This document shows positions 1-12,449 of a stretch of DNA of 64,000 bases, piece by piece. The stretch spans positions 372,001 to 436,000 of the forward strand of contig CAMPDV010000194.1 of assembly GCA_946699065.1 (NCBI GenBank). The letters are read 5' to 3'. Within the stretch, counting starts at the first letter, position 1. Every line of letters begins with the position of its first letter. The notes under the pieces were generated by a model. The model made no database searches. It saw only the letters and a list, made by a program, of their open reading frames with translations, and was not told the DNA's origin. The DNA comes from Loxodes magnus. Taxonomy: Eukaryota > Ciliophora > Karyorelictea > Loxodida > Loxodidae. The translations under genes and the position numbers were made by a program.

Positions 1-2616
1 TTTTCCTAAGCCTTATTATCATCCATTTTCAAAAGTACCTTCACAACAATCTCCATTAAAATAAGTGTAAATTCCTGATTATTGTTAATCTTAATTTCAC
101 CTTCCTTCAAATACTTCACCATTATCGTATATCATTTTTCCTTATCCTTGTTTTTATCCATTTACATAAGTACCTTCATAACGATTCCCATTTGAATATT
201 TGTAAACTCCATTTCCATTTTTTGGAAGGTCATTAAATCACTCCCCTTCAAACATTTAACTATTTTAGTATATCATTATTCCTTGTCCTGCTTTTTATCC
301 ATTTTCAAAACTACCTAAATAGATTTCTCCATTTGGATATTTGTAAATTCCGGATCCATTTCAAGGAAGATCAAAATATCAATTGCCTTCAAATATTTCG
401 CCATTATCGTATATCATTTTTCCTTAACCTGATTTTTATCCCTTTACAAAAGTACCTTCGTAGATTTCTCCATTTGGATATTTGTAAATTCCGGATCCGT
501 GTCAAGGAAAATCCTTTTATCACTCCCCTTCAAATATTTAACCATTTTAGTATATCATTTTTCCTTAACCTGATTTTTATCCCTTTACAAAAGTACCTTC
601 GTAGATTTCTCCATTTGGATATTTGTAAATTCCACATCCATTTCAAGGAAAATCCTTTTATCACTCACCTTTAAACATTTAACCATTTTAGTATATCATT
701 TTTCCTTGACCTGATTTTTATCCGTTAAAAAAATGACCTTCATAGAAATCTCCATTTGGGTATTTTTAAAAGCCGTAATCAAGTTAATTTTATTATCACT
801 CACCTTCAAATATTTCACCATTTTAGTATATCATTTTCCCTTATCCTATTTTTTATCCATTTACAAAAGTACCTTCATAACTGTCACCATTTAGATATTT
901 GTAAATTCCTGATTATTGTTAATCTTAATTTCACCTTCCTTCAAATACTTCACCATTATCGTATATCATTTTTCCTTATCCTTGTTTTTATCCATTTACA
1001 TAAGTACCTTCATAACGATTCCCATTTGAATATTTGTAAACTCCATTTCCATTTTTTGGAAGGTCATTAAATCACTCCCCTTCAAATATTTCACCATTTA
1101 TGAAAGTCATTTTTCCTTGTCCTGCTTTTTATCCATTTTCAAAACTACCTAAATAGATTTCTCCATTTGGATATTTGTAAATTCCTGATTATTGTTAATC
1201 TTAATTTCACCTTCCTTCAAATACTTCACCATTATCGTATATCATTTTTCCTTATCCTTGTTTTTATCCATTTACATAAGTACCTTCATAACGATTCCCA
1301 TTTGAATATTTGTAAACTCCATTTCCATTTTTTGGAAGGTCATTAAATCACTCCCCTTCAAACATTTAACTATTTTAGTATATCATTATTCCTTGTCCTG
1401 CTTTTTATCCATTTTCAAAACTACCTAAATAGATTTCTCCATTTGGATATTTGTAAATTCCGGATCCATTTCAAGGAAAATCCTTTTATCACTCACCTTT
1501 AAACATTTAACCATTTTAGTATATCATTTTTCCTTGACCTGATTTTTATCCGTTAAAAAAATGACCTTCATAGAAATCTCCATTTGGGTATTTTTAAAAG
1601 CCGTAATCAAGTTAATTTTATTATCACTCACCTTCAAATATTTCACCATTTTAGTATATCATTTTCCCTTATCCTATTTTTTATCCATTTACAAAAGTAC
1701 CTTCATAACTGTCACCATTTAGATATTTGTAAATTCCACTTCCGCTCTAAGGAAAGTCATTAAATCAATTACCTACATATGTTTGGCCATTTTGATATAT
1801 TATTTTTCCTTATCCTTAACCATTTACAAAAATACCTTCACAACGATCTCCGTTTTTATCAATGAATTTCCCACTTCCGTTTTGAGGAAAGTCATCATCT
1901 CACTCACCTTCAAATATTAAACCTTTTTTGTTAATTAATTTTCCTTATCCTGTTTTTTTTCCGTTTTAAAGAGTACCAAAATAACGGCCTCCATTTGGAT
2001 ATTTGTAAACTCCTTTTCCGTTATTTGGAAAGTCATTTTATCACTCACCTACAAACACTTCACCATTTTAATATATCATTTTTCCTTGGCCTGCTTTTTA
2101 TCCGTTTACAAAAGTACCTACATAATAATCTCCGTTTGGATATTTGTAAGTTCCTTATTCAGGTTAATTCTCATTCCAGACACCTTCAAATGTTTCTCCA
2201 TTTTCGTATATAATTTTTCCTAAGCCTTATTTTAATCCATTTACAAACTATCCTTCATAATTGTCTCCATTTTGGAATAAATAAATTCCTGATTATGGTT
2301 AATTCTAATTTCATTTACCTTCAAATGTTTCCTCATTTTTATATACCATTAATCCAAATCCTTATTTTTATCCATTAACAAACTGACCTTCAAAACGTTC
2401 TCCGTTTTTATAAATGAAAACTCCACGTCCATTTCAAGGAATATCATTAAATCACTCCCCTTCAAATATTTCACCATTTTCGAATATCATTTTTCCATAT
2501 CCTTATTTATATCCATTTACAAACTATCCTTCATATTTGTCTCCGTTTGGATAAGTTTATATTCTAATTTCAGATTCTTCTTTAAAGACTTGCTATGGAT
2601 TGCTTTAAGAATCCAT
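1..2616 (-). CDS. MORN-repeat protein, 3' end cut off by window edge
   Basis: Read from ATG at 2616 leftwards with TAA/TAG=Q and TGA=W, one frame stays open to the window edge (872 codons). After about 12 N-terminal residues it is a near-uninterrupted series of 23-residue (69-bp) units of the type Y-x-N-G-x-x-Y-E-G-x-[FW]-x-N-G-x-x-x-G-x-G-K-M, the MORN motif; roughly 36 copies are present. The conserved Trp of the E-G-E-W step is usually TGA, so the gene is itself good evidence for UGA=Trp. MORN arrays typically form long beta-sheet ribbons that bind membranes or cytoskeletal partners in protists; which applies here cannot be told. There is no kinase or other catalytic part inside the window. 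The plus-strand ORFs in this interval are shadows. The C-terminus lies outside the window. Confidence 0.93.
67..1735 (-). repeat. Higher-order tandem duplications inside the MORN gene
   Basis: Above the 69-bp MORN unit there are long near-identical blocks. The block starting GTAAATTCCTGATTATTG (plus-strand reading) occurs at 67, 901 and 1177; the last two are 276 bp apart (4 units). The block starting TCACTCACCT recurs at 661 and 1489, exactly 828 bp apart (12 units). Spacings in whole units keep the frame, so motif number has grown recently by unequal exchange or slippage. Confidence 0.85.
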
Positions 2617-3901
2617 TTTTAAATAGCGTAGAATCAATTTAATTTAAGTTAGAAATACTTACTAAGAATCGCTTTTTCAATGACTAATACAAATATTCTT
2701 ATAAATCTAGATATTTATCCTACACCTTGCTATTTTTAAGTTAAAGCCTTTTAAATACTTTAGTCTATTTCATAGCTATACTTCAACTGTTTACTTACTA
2801 TTGAATTATCTAATATAAAAAGAGAGTTATTTATGATTATGACTAGTTAAAGTTAGAGTTACTAGTTAATAGATCAAACTATAGTGAATGATAATATAAA
2901 AGCTATTAGGTTTATTTCTACTTGTACTGTCATATGTGGAATTTCATTATTTAGAGCAAGAAGACTTATTTGCCTTTAGCTTACTAGCTTTCATTATTAC
3001 CAGTTCCTGTTTAATTTTATCACCATTATTTTATATATCAAATGCCTGCCTTCATTCAGGGATTTAATACCTCCTACTCTAAGCGGAAAACTAGAAACAG
3101 CTCTTCTTACTCCGTCTTAGTTATAACTAGTCCATGCTCTTAAGATAAAATAGATTCTATTCATATAGTTCTGGAAATACTCTAAATATATAGAAGCAAC
3201 TAATTACTATCAGTTAGCATTTATAAGATGACATAGATAGATCATAAAGCTCTACAAGCTACATCCAATAGTTGCGCTAATTACAAAAGAAAGGAATATA
3301 ACCTCTCAGCTGTAAGGAAGAGTTTAAAAATTAGACTACTGGAAGAACTAGAGTCTAGAACTAAGAAACTAAGGTATAAAGTAGAGGAAACAAATGCTTT
3401 GCATTTATTGATTAGTAAATAGCTTTGCAGGAATAGTACCCTTAAGGATAGACTTTTAAAGTAGAAAAATTAAGAATAATAGTGAGGAATTAGAGTGTTT
3501 AGAAAGAGATAGAGGCATAAAAAAGGGTACCAGATCATCATAGAAAAAGCTTTAAAGTTGGTTCTCTAATTAGTCATTTGAGAGTAATTTTAAAGTTGGA
3601 TTTAGCTAAAAGTCTTCTAGTAAGATTCTAAGAAACTATGATAAGAAATTAGAACTTAGCCAAAATTGTTAGTATCTATATGTAAAGAACTATAAAAGAC
3701 CAAAGAGGAAACTATTTTAAAAGTACTTTTCAAGCAAGAAAGCTAAGTATGGTAAATTCAGTATATTTTGAGATTGATTCTCGAAGCATAATGATTGAAG
3801 ATAACAGATGAAGATAAAAATAATAATAAAGACTTAAACATATAAAATGCTAAAGATTAGTAAATTAATGAGGTATTGTGCTTCTTGGCTTTAAGTTACT
3901 A
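2617..3901. other. No gene recognised
   Basis: Upstream region of the MORN gene. From about 3220 the plus strand is purine-rich and has open frames with coiled-coil-like composition, possibly the N-terminal part of the hypothetical gene that follows, but no frame could be chosen with confidence. No RNA gene or repeat was seen. Confidence 0.3.
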
Positions 3902-4783
3902 ACCAACAAAAGCAAAGTTATTTATAATTAAGACTCAAAAGTTAATTAACCTTAAAACGAAATAAAGCTTCAGTAATTAATGAATAGATGGCAAGCTAAA
4001 ATATTATCTATCTACTGTAATCTCAGAAGGAAGATATGTTAATATAAAGTACTTAATGGATGTAAAGAAGTGAAAGAAAAAATCTATTAAGCTCTTCTAA
4101 TGACTATAAAGCTTGATAGATTTTACCTCTTTCTAGATTCTAAAGAAGATAAGATGAAAGAGTGGATATGTTTTTGTAAGAGAGAAGACTAAAGCCAAGG
4201 AAAAATTTATATAGATTAATAGTAAAACATCATTAACTTCTTAGAATTACTAAATACTTCTTGAGTAAGTACTTAAAATTTCGGAAACTAGAAAATTTAA
4301 AAAAAGATTGGCAGAAGAAATAGGGCTAAAGTGTAAGTAGAAGATTAAAATATACAGTTTAAGTTTCATTCAACACTAAAATTAGGAGATCTTGGCTTTA
4401 AGCAATATGAACTAAGCTTGGTTTTATTCACTAAAAGAAAGATCATAAAAGTAGGGAAAGACAAACAAAGGAAAGAGCTGAAGGAAAACTTTTACAGTAA
4501 AAAGATAAGACTTAACTCCTGAGTAATCTAGAAAGTGAAAGCTTAAACAGATGCTAAAGTATAATTAGAACTAAAATGAAAGTTTAGCAAAAAGCTTAGA
4601 AAATCTAAAAGCAGATATCCAAAGTAAATAGAATTTAAGCTAATTGAAAGTGAAAAAAGTCTGAATAAGTATTATATAGTAAGAAGTAGCTATAATTTAT
4701 TGAAGTAAAAATTAGAAAACTAAAATAAGGAAGAAAATAAAAGAGCAGCTGCTATCTATCATCTTTATCTGCTATATTTCTGA
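3902..4783 (+). CDS. Hypothetical protein, C-terminal part (tentative)
   Basis: One plus-strand frame stays protein-like for about 290 codons and ends at TGA 4781-4783. Readable stretches include K-D-K-Q-R-K-E-L-K-E-N-F and I-E-F-K-L-I-E-S-E-K-S-L-N-K-Y-Y, a mix of charged and hydrophobic residues that suggests helices or coiled coil. No domain is recognised. The 5' end is unknown and an alternative frame is also open over part of it, since only TGA can interrupt a frame in this code. Strand choice rests on the purine bias of the plus strand, which the recognised genes also show. Confidence 0.35.
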
Positions 4784-6080
4784 AGAGCTTTACGGTTTTA
4801 AAATCATTTTACATATTTCCTTCTTGTATAGCTATTATAATCCTTAAAGAAGAGGCTAGTTAATAATGCTAATCCATTCCTTCTAATATTTTTAAATTTA
4901 GTCATTATCCATTTTATCCAACTTAACTACTAAAATTCAAAAATATGAATGATAATTTTCTAATTCATTTGTAAAGAACCAACCCAGCAGACTAATCCTG
5001 TCAAGCTTTCGTAAAGCAACAGAAGATTATTATCTAAAACTATCTTTTAGTACACCATCTACTTTCTGCGCGACTAATATCATTACCCTAAAAGTTATCC
5101 TCTAATATATTTTTTTAAATATACTTTATTAAACATACATCGATTATTTAAAGTTCAGTAATATTTATAATAAGCTTAGAAAAAACTTAAATTCTAACTC
5201 AAAATCTAAGATTCTTTTTAAGAATGGTCTCATTAAATGTATCTTAAATGGTTAGTATGATTTCTTAGTTTAAGTAACAAGATAAAATATTTAAATACTA
5301 GAATTTCTTTGATCGAGGAAGTCTTATCTATCAAGCTTTCCTTCTTCAAGGTTTCCTGTATAATTCTTCGTTTTCATCCTTAAAACTGGTTATTTATAAG
5401 CAGCTAGTATTTACACTCTTCTTATCAATAGGAGATCCTATACTTTCTCAATACTCTTGAAATTCTTTTTCTAAAGAATGATTGCAACATAAAATCTGCG
5501 GCTTAAGCCTTTGACTTGTTTACAGCTAGTTACTACTAAAGTAACTTCCTCCCCACATCTTCTCTTATTGCATACTTAGCAAGAACTAAGTCACTTACAA
5601 CCACACATCTAGGAACTTAACTCTAAGTTTGTTTACCTAAATACAAAAGCCAACTAATTTGCTTTTCTTCACCAGAAGTTAAAAAAGCCTTGGAATATTA
5701 TTGTATAAATATAAAGTAGCAAATAAGTATAATGAGTACCGTTATTAAATGAGATTTAACCCTCAATTTATAGATATGGAAGCAACTCCTATTTTGCCTA
5801 TACTACTATACAAACATCTCTGATTATGTATATTTCTATCTACTGAGACTTTAGTTTTAACTCTCAGTTGATCTTTATATATCATTAGTTGAACGTTTAG
5901 CGAGGTATGTCTAAGCTAGTTGTCTAAGCTATTATCTATCCCCTTTTTTTACTTCTCAAAGTTTTAACTTTTTTTCGTTCTTTTTTTCTAACACCGAATA
6001 ATGATTTACCTAAAAATGGATTAGAAGACTTTCCTAATATACAGTTTTAACTAACTAAAGCTTATTTGAATTTAATTAAA
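4784..6080. other. Intergenic, no gene recognised
   Basis: From about 5000 to 5960 the plus strand is pyrimidine-rich, which in this window usually marks minus-strand coding, but no convincing protein could be read. The last 100 bp are the 5' flank of casein kinase 1. Confidence 0.3.
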
Positions 6081-7233
6081 ATGGGAACAGAAATCAAAGT
6101 GGGAGGGCGTTTCCGCTTAGGAAGAAAGATAGGAAATGGATCATTCGGAGAAATATATTTGGCAACGAATATGCAAACTAATGAAGAAGTAGCAGTGAAG
6201 CTAGAATAAGTAAACACTAGATATCCTCAACTTTTATATGAGTCTAAGATTATAAAGCGATTATAAGACGGCAGTAAGTTTAATTAACTCTCTATAGTTG
6301 GATTGCCAAAACTACTATGGTATGGAGTGGAGGGAGCTTATAATGTCATGGTGCTTGACTTGCTAGGACCTAATCTTGAAGACCTGTTTAACTTTTGCAA
6401 TCGAAGGTTCTCTTTGAAGGCTGTGTTGATGTGTGCTGACCAAATGGTAATTTTACCTATTAAAGATAGCGAGAATTGAATACATTCATGGGAATAATTT
6501 TATTCATAGGGATATTAAGCCAGATAACTTCCTGATAGGCATGGGAAAAAACGCATAATTAATATACGTGATTGACTTTGGACTTGCTAAAAAGTACAGA
6601 GATCAAAAAACTCTCTAACATATCCCTTATAGAGAAAACAAAAACTTGACTGGAACTGCGAGATATGCGTCTATCAATGCCCATTTGGGAATTGAATAAT
6701 CAAGACGAGATGATCTTGAAGGCTTAGGATATGTCTTAATGTACTTCCTTAGGAGTACATTGCCTTGGTAAGGAGTTAATGCTGGTACTAAGCAAGATAA
6801 ATATCACAAAATAATGGAGAAGAAGATGTCAACTCCTGTTGAGATGCTCTGTAAAGGATTCCCAAGTGAGACAGCTACTTATTTAAATTACTGCAGATCG
6901 CTTAGATTTGAAGATAAGCCAGACTATGCTTACCTAAGAAGAATGTTTAAAGACCTATTTGTGAGAGAAAATTACACGCTAGACTACATCTTCGACTGAT
7001 CTCTACTTAACTATGGTGGTAAATATACTCAAAAAAAACCAACTGAAAGCCCTTAGATATAAGATAGATAAGGTCAAATGAAGAAAAATGTAGAAATAAA
7101 AAAGCACAACACATTACCCGTAAAAAATCAGATGGAAAAAATGTCTAGTGGTTTTTCCAATGGCCCAAACAGGTCAATTACTAAAGCTGAATCTACTAAA
7201 AAGAAAGACGGGTCAAAATGCATAATCTTTTGA
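6081..7233 (+). CDS. Casein kinase 1 family serine/threonine kinase
   Basis: join(6081..6446, 6466..7233), 377 aa. The kinase domain begins within the first 10 residues ([19 protein letters not shown]) and carries the ATP-site lysine in E-V-A-V-K-L-E, the catalytic H-R-D-I-K-P-D-N-F, the [11 protein letters not shown] magnesium loop and the CK1-specific stretch [26 protein letters not shown]1 enzymes phosphorylate acidic or primed substrates in cell-cycle, trafficking and circadian pathways. Eight in-frame TAA/TAG codons fall on Gln-compatible sites, and TGA at 6997-6999 falls on the conserved Trp of F-D-W. Without removal of a 19-nt intron the frame breaks in the middle of the domain. The tail (about 80 aa) is Lys/Ser-rich. 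The stop is TGA 7231-7233. A standard-code ORF shows only the last 61 residues of the domain. Confidence 0.97.
6447..6465 (+). other. 19-nt intron in casein kinase 1
   Basis: GTAATTTTACCTATTAAAG lies between ...C-A-D-Q-M and I-A-R-I-E-Y-I-H. Its removal restores the frame across a conserved part of the kinase domain. It sets the scale for introns in this genome: GT...AG, under 25 nt. Confidence 0.9.
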
Positions 7234-7429
7234 TTCTAAATGATATTAATTGCATTTAAAAAATGTTGCTTTATATGCACTTTGCCTTATTTTAAAGTAA
7301 TGATTAGTATTATAAAGTAGAATTACTTATATAGTTCTTACTTTAGATTTTTTAATACTAAAGTTTATCTCGCTTAATGCTTTTTAGCTTTATCTTTAAT
7401 GCCTTAAATTTTCTTTATTACATATCCTC

Positions 7430-9180
7430 AATTTTTTCCCTTTAATTGGATTTTACTTGAACGTATCATTTATATGCGTCTGCTCTTTAATCTTAAGATC
7501 AATGTGAGTTTTATAGCTAGACTATTTAAGTTCGTTGGATATAACTCCTACTTTTAATCTTCCTTGAAACATAATACCTTCTTCTCTCAGTATTAAAGTA
7601 AATCAAATCTTGAAACTATTGTCTAAATCTTTTCTATTCCTCTATGACTTGGGGTTAAACTTTCAGTCTTCTATTGAACATTCGACATTAACTAAGGAAC
7701 TACTTTTGTTAACTTCTACTTTTTTCCTGTGTTATATCATGGTAAAAATGTGATCTCTATACTTTCTTTTATTTATTCAGTTTACCATTTTCATTCTTAC
7801 CTAAATCTAGTTGAAAGTTAGTACTTATCTTTTGCACTTTAGTCCTTTCACATATTTCAGCCTTTACTGTGTTAAATTTAGACATGGATTAAATCAAATT
7901 ACCTCCATGATATCTTTAATACATTATTCACTCTTACAAAGAACTACAACTTTTCGCCTTCAGTTTTTTTATAAGCACTTAATTTGAGATTTTCAGTTTA
8001 GAGTTTATTCAAATCTTTACTTAAAATACTTTGGCTATTTAAGTTCCTCTAAACTTAAGCATTTCCTATAAATTTCTTCCTTTAGACTTTCTTCAAAGTT
8101 TTGGATTTTTCGCTGTTTTATGGTACTCTTAGTTCATTCTTTTTCCATAATGAAGCCTATCTTTAATATAATTGCTAGTTATTTTCCTCTTTTCGTTCCT
8201 GATAACTATTTATTTATTCTTCTTTGCCCACTCCAGTCTATCTTAATTCTCAGTAATCAGCTCATTATGATTGTAATCCTCATGCTTTTTTCTATTTCTA
8301 GGTTAATGATTCCCAGTGTTACTATTTCAAAGATTCAGTTTACCTTTTATCTTACTTTCAGTTCATTTGTTTGACAAGTTGGTCTATATACAACCTTTAT
8401 CTATAACTCTGCCCTTTAAGCTTCTAAATTCACTTTTAAAATTTTATTTTCTTTGATGGCATAAGCTTTCATCATTCATTTCGAAATCATCGAGGTTAAT
8501 AGTCTGTAACTAAGCTTGTACTTTGGTTCTCTTTTAAGGTAAAAGTAGATTAAAGTCTTAGGCCTAAATATAAGAGACTACATGAGTTTTAAATTGTCTA
8601 GAAACTCCCTCACAAACTTTCTTAGTATGCAGGGTATTTTCTAGTCCCTTCTTAATCCTTAAGTTTAAGATTCCATTTAGACAAACGCTCCCTAACTTGT
8701 TCACTTAACGAATTAGCGAGCTAATGCTTGATGAGATTAATATCAAAATCTATGGATGTCACTTAAAAGCTTTAACCGTTTGAATAAATTACCACTTGTT
8801 GAGAGCCAATCTAAGAACCCCATACTAGAACTTAAATCAGAAAACTCAACAAAATTTTATTTTTTTCTTTTTAATCTCTCAATAGATTGTTTTTCCCTCC
8901 CCTTTAAGGAACTAAATTTTCCTTTTATTTGCTTATAGTTAAGGATCTCATCCAACTTCCTCTAAGCTCTTCAAATCTCTACTTCTTAATGAAATCAAGT
9001 TAGTATTTCAAGTGTTCTTTACCTTTTTTATCCTTCCTTTTTAGTTCCCAGATTTGCTTCTAACATTTCTAAACTTAAAATTCCCTTATCCATTCAATTT
9101 TTATCCTCCTTCCTTTTATTATCTCTAACTAAAGCTTTTATCTTTCTATTAGTCTGATTTGTATTATTTTTATCTTAGGC
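7430..9180 (-). CDS. Coiled-coil protein (tentative, exon structure unresolved)
   Basis: The minus strand is purine-rich and reads as charged, helix-forming protein in several stretches, for instance F-E-E-S-L-K-E-E-I-Y-R-K-C-L near 8,070 and N-L-E-A-Q-R-A-E-L near 8,420. The best frame changes along the interval, as expected if 15-25 nt introns interrupt it. No domain other than coiled coil is visible. Boundaries are approximate, and start and stop were not fixed. The plus-strand ORFs at 8120 and 8756 are shadows. Confidence 0.35.
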
Positions 9181-10059
9181 TTTAATTAAAATATTCTGAA
9201 AGATATCTACTAAAAAATAAGCCTTCAAGGTTATTGCATTCATATAAATCAGAACTGAGATGGATTCTTAGTGACCAAGTCAATAAAGCTAGGACTAAAG
9301 AATCAAGCTATTAACAGAAATTTGAAATTCAAACATATAGCAAAGATATTTAAGCTAACATCTAGATTTTTAATTCACTGGTTAAATGGTTAAAGTCAAA
9401 GAATTAAAAGCCCTGAAGGTTAAAATGAGAAAAGAGAGATAGGTAAGAAGTTTAACTTTGAAAGTAACTTTAAAGGTCTTTATAAATGAGTGCGCTTTAG
9501 CAAGGTAGTGATGATATAAAGAAGTTGCAAGTACAAAAAAATAGGAAAGGAGATAAGTAGGATTGGCTTAGATATATGAAGAATGTCTTTAAAACTAGCT
9601 TATTTTACTTAATAGAAGAAAGGAAGTTAATAGTTACCAGACTTCCTTAAAAGGATGAGAAATCTAAGCTATAAACAGTCAGAAGAAAAAAATTTAAGTG
9701 AAAAATAGTAATTTGAGAGCAGTAAGGATGATTAAGACTGAAGCTTTACCATCAAAATATGTTTGAAAATAAGATAAAAGAGGCTTTACTTATTGATCTT
9801 TAATCGTTAGTGGTAAACTAATTACTTACTTGATAAATACTACTATATGCATATATAACCCCCTTTTATGTATTTTAATTGCCTTTTAATATAGAAAGGC
9901 ATTTAAATACTAGACCTTATCCCTTTTTATAGTAATTAAGCTTAGAATGATCAATTTTTTCAAAGTTTAATTAACTTTTTCTGACTTCAAGATTTTAATT
10001 TCAATAGCAGTTTTAAGTAAATATACATAATAATCAGTTTACATATGCAAAGCCATTAC
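9181..10059. other. Intergenic or unassigned coding
   Basis: From about 9240 to 9780 the plus strand turns purine-rich and is open with TGA read as Trp, giving a Lys/Glu/Gln-rich peptide. This may be a short coiled-coil gene, but no start, stop or motif could be fixed. The remainder is AT-rich spacer. Confidence 0.25.
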
Positions 10060-11862
10060 TCATGCTTATCTATTAATTTTATCCTCAAAGCTTTCTAAAG
10101 TTTATCTTTCTTAACTTCATTAGATTTCTTATTAGCTTCTTATGTTTTCTTTCTGAATTCTATCTATAACATCTTCAAATCCTGCTTCATCTTCTAAATG
10201 TGAAAAGCATTCTTAGTATTCACTTGCATTATATGATGTCAGCATTTTACTTGAAATTTATCGAGATAGATTTGAATTTCATCCGACAGAGTAAAATGTT
10301 TCGCTTTCTGTATTTTGAAGTACAGGCAGTTTTTCTTTAAAGGCTTCTTCTTAACTCAAGAGTTAATTAGTATCCTTTTAGATGTTCTAGTCATTTAATT
10401 TATGACACTATTTCTTTACTTCTTCCTATGCAAAGTAAATCTCTTAATTTTCTCCCATCTTTTCAACTGCTAGCCTTAAGTCTTGCTATGTATTCTATTC
10501 TACTTTTTCTTCTATCTATCGAAGGTTTTTCATTGATAGTTCTCTCTAAGGACTGGTTATCTCCTACTCTCTGTCTTGCAATTCTTTTCTTACTTCTTAA
10601 CTTCTCTCTTCAGTTTATCTAATCTCTCCTTTAAAAAAAACCAAAAGATGCTATTTCGTTATACCAGTGTTAAAGTTAACTTTACCTCTTTAAACATAGG
10701 CTTTTTTCTTCTTTAGTTTGCATTTCATTCAATTCTACAACTTTTAGTTCTACCAGTCAACTATTTATACCTCTTCTAGGTTTGAATTTTATTACTTGGG
10801 CATTTAGTTCATCTGCTAATTTGGTTCTTTTTGGTACTTATTTTTCTATTATTAGCTTGTAGAAGTTGATTATTAACTTAACCAACAGTTTTTAAAGCAA
10901 TTTCCAAATTCTTTAATCAGTCATGACCCAGGAATTAGACTTAGCATTCTTTCTTACTCTCTTCAAGCTCTCTCAGATCTTAAAAACTCATTATCCAGTA
11001 TTTTTAGATCCTTTTTAACTTAAACTGCTTGAGTTCTTACCTTTTCATTATCTTAAGCAAGTAAAAGCTTATAATTAGTTGTCTCTTATTTTAAATCCTC
11101 TCTATTTAACCCGGTTTGACTAGCGATTTATGCCCGACGTTTCTCCAAGTCTTAGTTATATCAACCTCCTTAATGCTTACTCTAAGTTTCTTAGCTTTAC
11201 CTCTACTTGAAATCTTTTCAGGCAATACATTTACTAATCCCTTACTCCCAGTTTAGCTTTTATCTTCCTTAGATACTATTTTCCCAACAATCTTACTACC
11301 AACTTTACCCACATTCCTTAGTTTCCTGTTTGTACATTAGCAGAATTCTATGGTATCTAGTTTAAATAAATGTCAGAAGTGAATAAATATTAGTACATAA
11401 GATCTTAAAGCTTATAATTTTTATTCTAGGATTTATCTTCCTAGCTTGAAAATTAAGTTTTTGTGTGATTAGTTAATTTTATCAAAATGACTGATTAACT
11501 GTAACTGAAATCGCGCTTAACTCTCTCTATACTTGCTAGCTTTTGACTTTGAGATTTAATTAAAGTAATGAAGCACAATTTAAACCAGCCTGGTTTATCT
11601 AGCCTCTCTTGTATTTAACCTAGGTTCATTCTTATAAACTTAGTTAATGCTTCAGCTTTCTTTAAAGCACTTTTTTACCTCTTTTGAGTTAATTTTTGTA
11701 TTATTGCCTTTATTAAAATAATTTAAGCTCTTGTTACCTTAACCTTACGTTTCGGAAAAGTAAGTCTATCCTATTAGAACCTACTGAGACTACTGCTCTC
11801 CTTTTCTCCTTTTGCTCTTGCTTCATACTTAATCTCCTTCCTTCTAACCTACTACTTTTCAT
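10060..11862 (-). CDS. Coiled-coil protein
   Basis: ATG at 11860-11862 opens M-K-S-S-R-L-E-G-R-R-L-S-M-K-Q-E-Q-K-E-K. Strong protein-like runs follow in the same direction: I-Q-E-R-L-D-K-P-G-W-F-K near 11,600, D-L-E-K-R-R-A-Q-I near 11,140, and the long Q-I-E-E-K-V-E-Q-N-T-Q-Q-D-L-R-L to V-L-Q-N-T-E-S-E-T-F-Y-S-V near 10,500-10,300. Composition and heptads indicate an extended coiled coil, so a structural or centrosomal/basal-body type role is possible but not shown. The frame shifts at a few points, consistent with several tiny introns (one candidate: 23 nt near 11,160). The end is set at TGA 10060-10062, but that codon could be Trp and the protein somewhat longer. Confidence 0.6.
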
Positions 11863-12449
11863 ACTCTTTAAGCTTTATTTTTTAATTTCCCTTCTAGGAT
11901 ACAAGGAAAGAAGGGTGCTAGCAGTCGGATGTAATTGAGTGAAGATAAATTCTAGTTGAGAAGGCTGGGAGTTATAGAAGCGTTCAGATATGTGTATGAT
12001 GGCTGGAAATAGTCTAGCATTTCTAGTCGTTGATGATCGGGAATCTATTAAGCAGCAACATAAGAAGAGATGTTGATACAGTCATAGGGTCATAAAGTAT
12101 TGGCTTGAGAAAGAAGAATAGCCTTTTATTAGAACCACAAACAGAGATGCTACAAAAGCTTTTATAAAACTAGTTTGATCTACATTGATGACCAAAGAAA
12201 TTTAGACAGAGTTTAGCTAAACTAGTAATAGAGCGCTATTATAGTATCAATATGAAGAGCAAGAAATGTCATCCAAAATAAAGCAGAAGAATATTTCTTA
12301 GATATAGTAGCAACTTAGAAGCATATCATTTATGCTATTTTAAGGTTCAAAAAGAACCATAATATAGTCTATTAAATGATATTAAAAGCCTGTAGTAGAG
12401 ACTAAGTGGTTTACTGGTTTGATTTAAATCAAGATCTTTATTTGCTCAT
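11863..12449. other. Intergenic, no gene recognised
   Basis: Plus strand purine-rich from 11,900 to about 12,420 with an open but unconvincing frame. It lies between two minus-strand coiled-coil genes. No RNA gene or repeat was seen. Confidence 0.25.

Noticed and set aside
333-2213. Plus-strand ORFs rich in F, H, L and I in the first 2.2 kb
   Set aside because: They are shadows of the minus-strand MORN repeats; their periodicity is the 69-bp unit.
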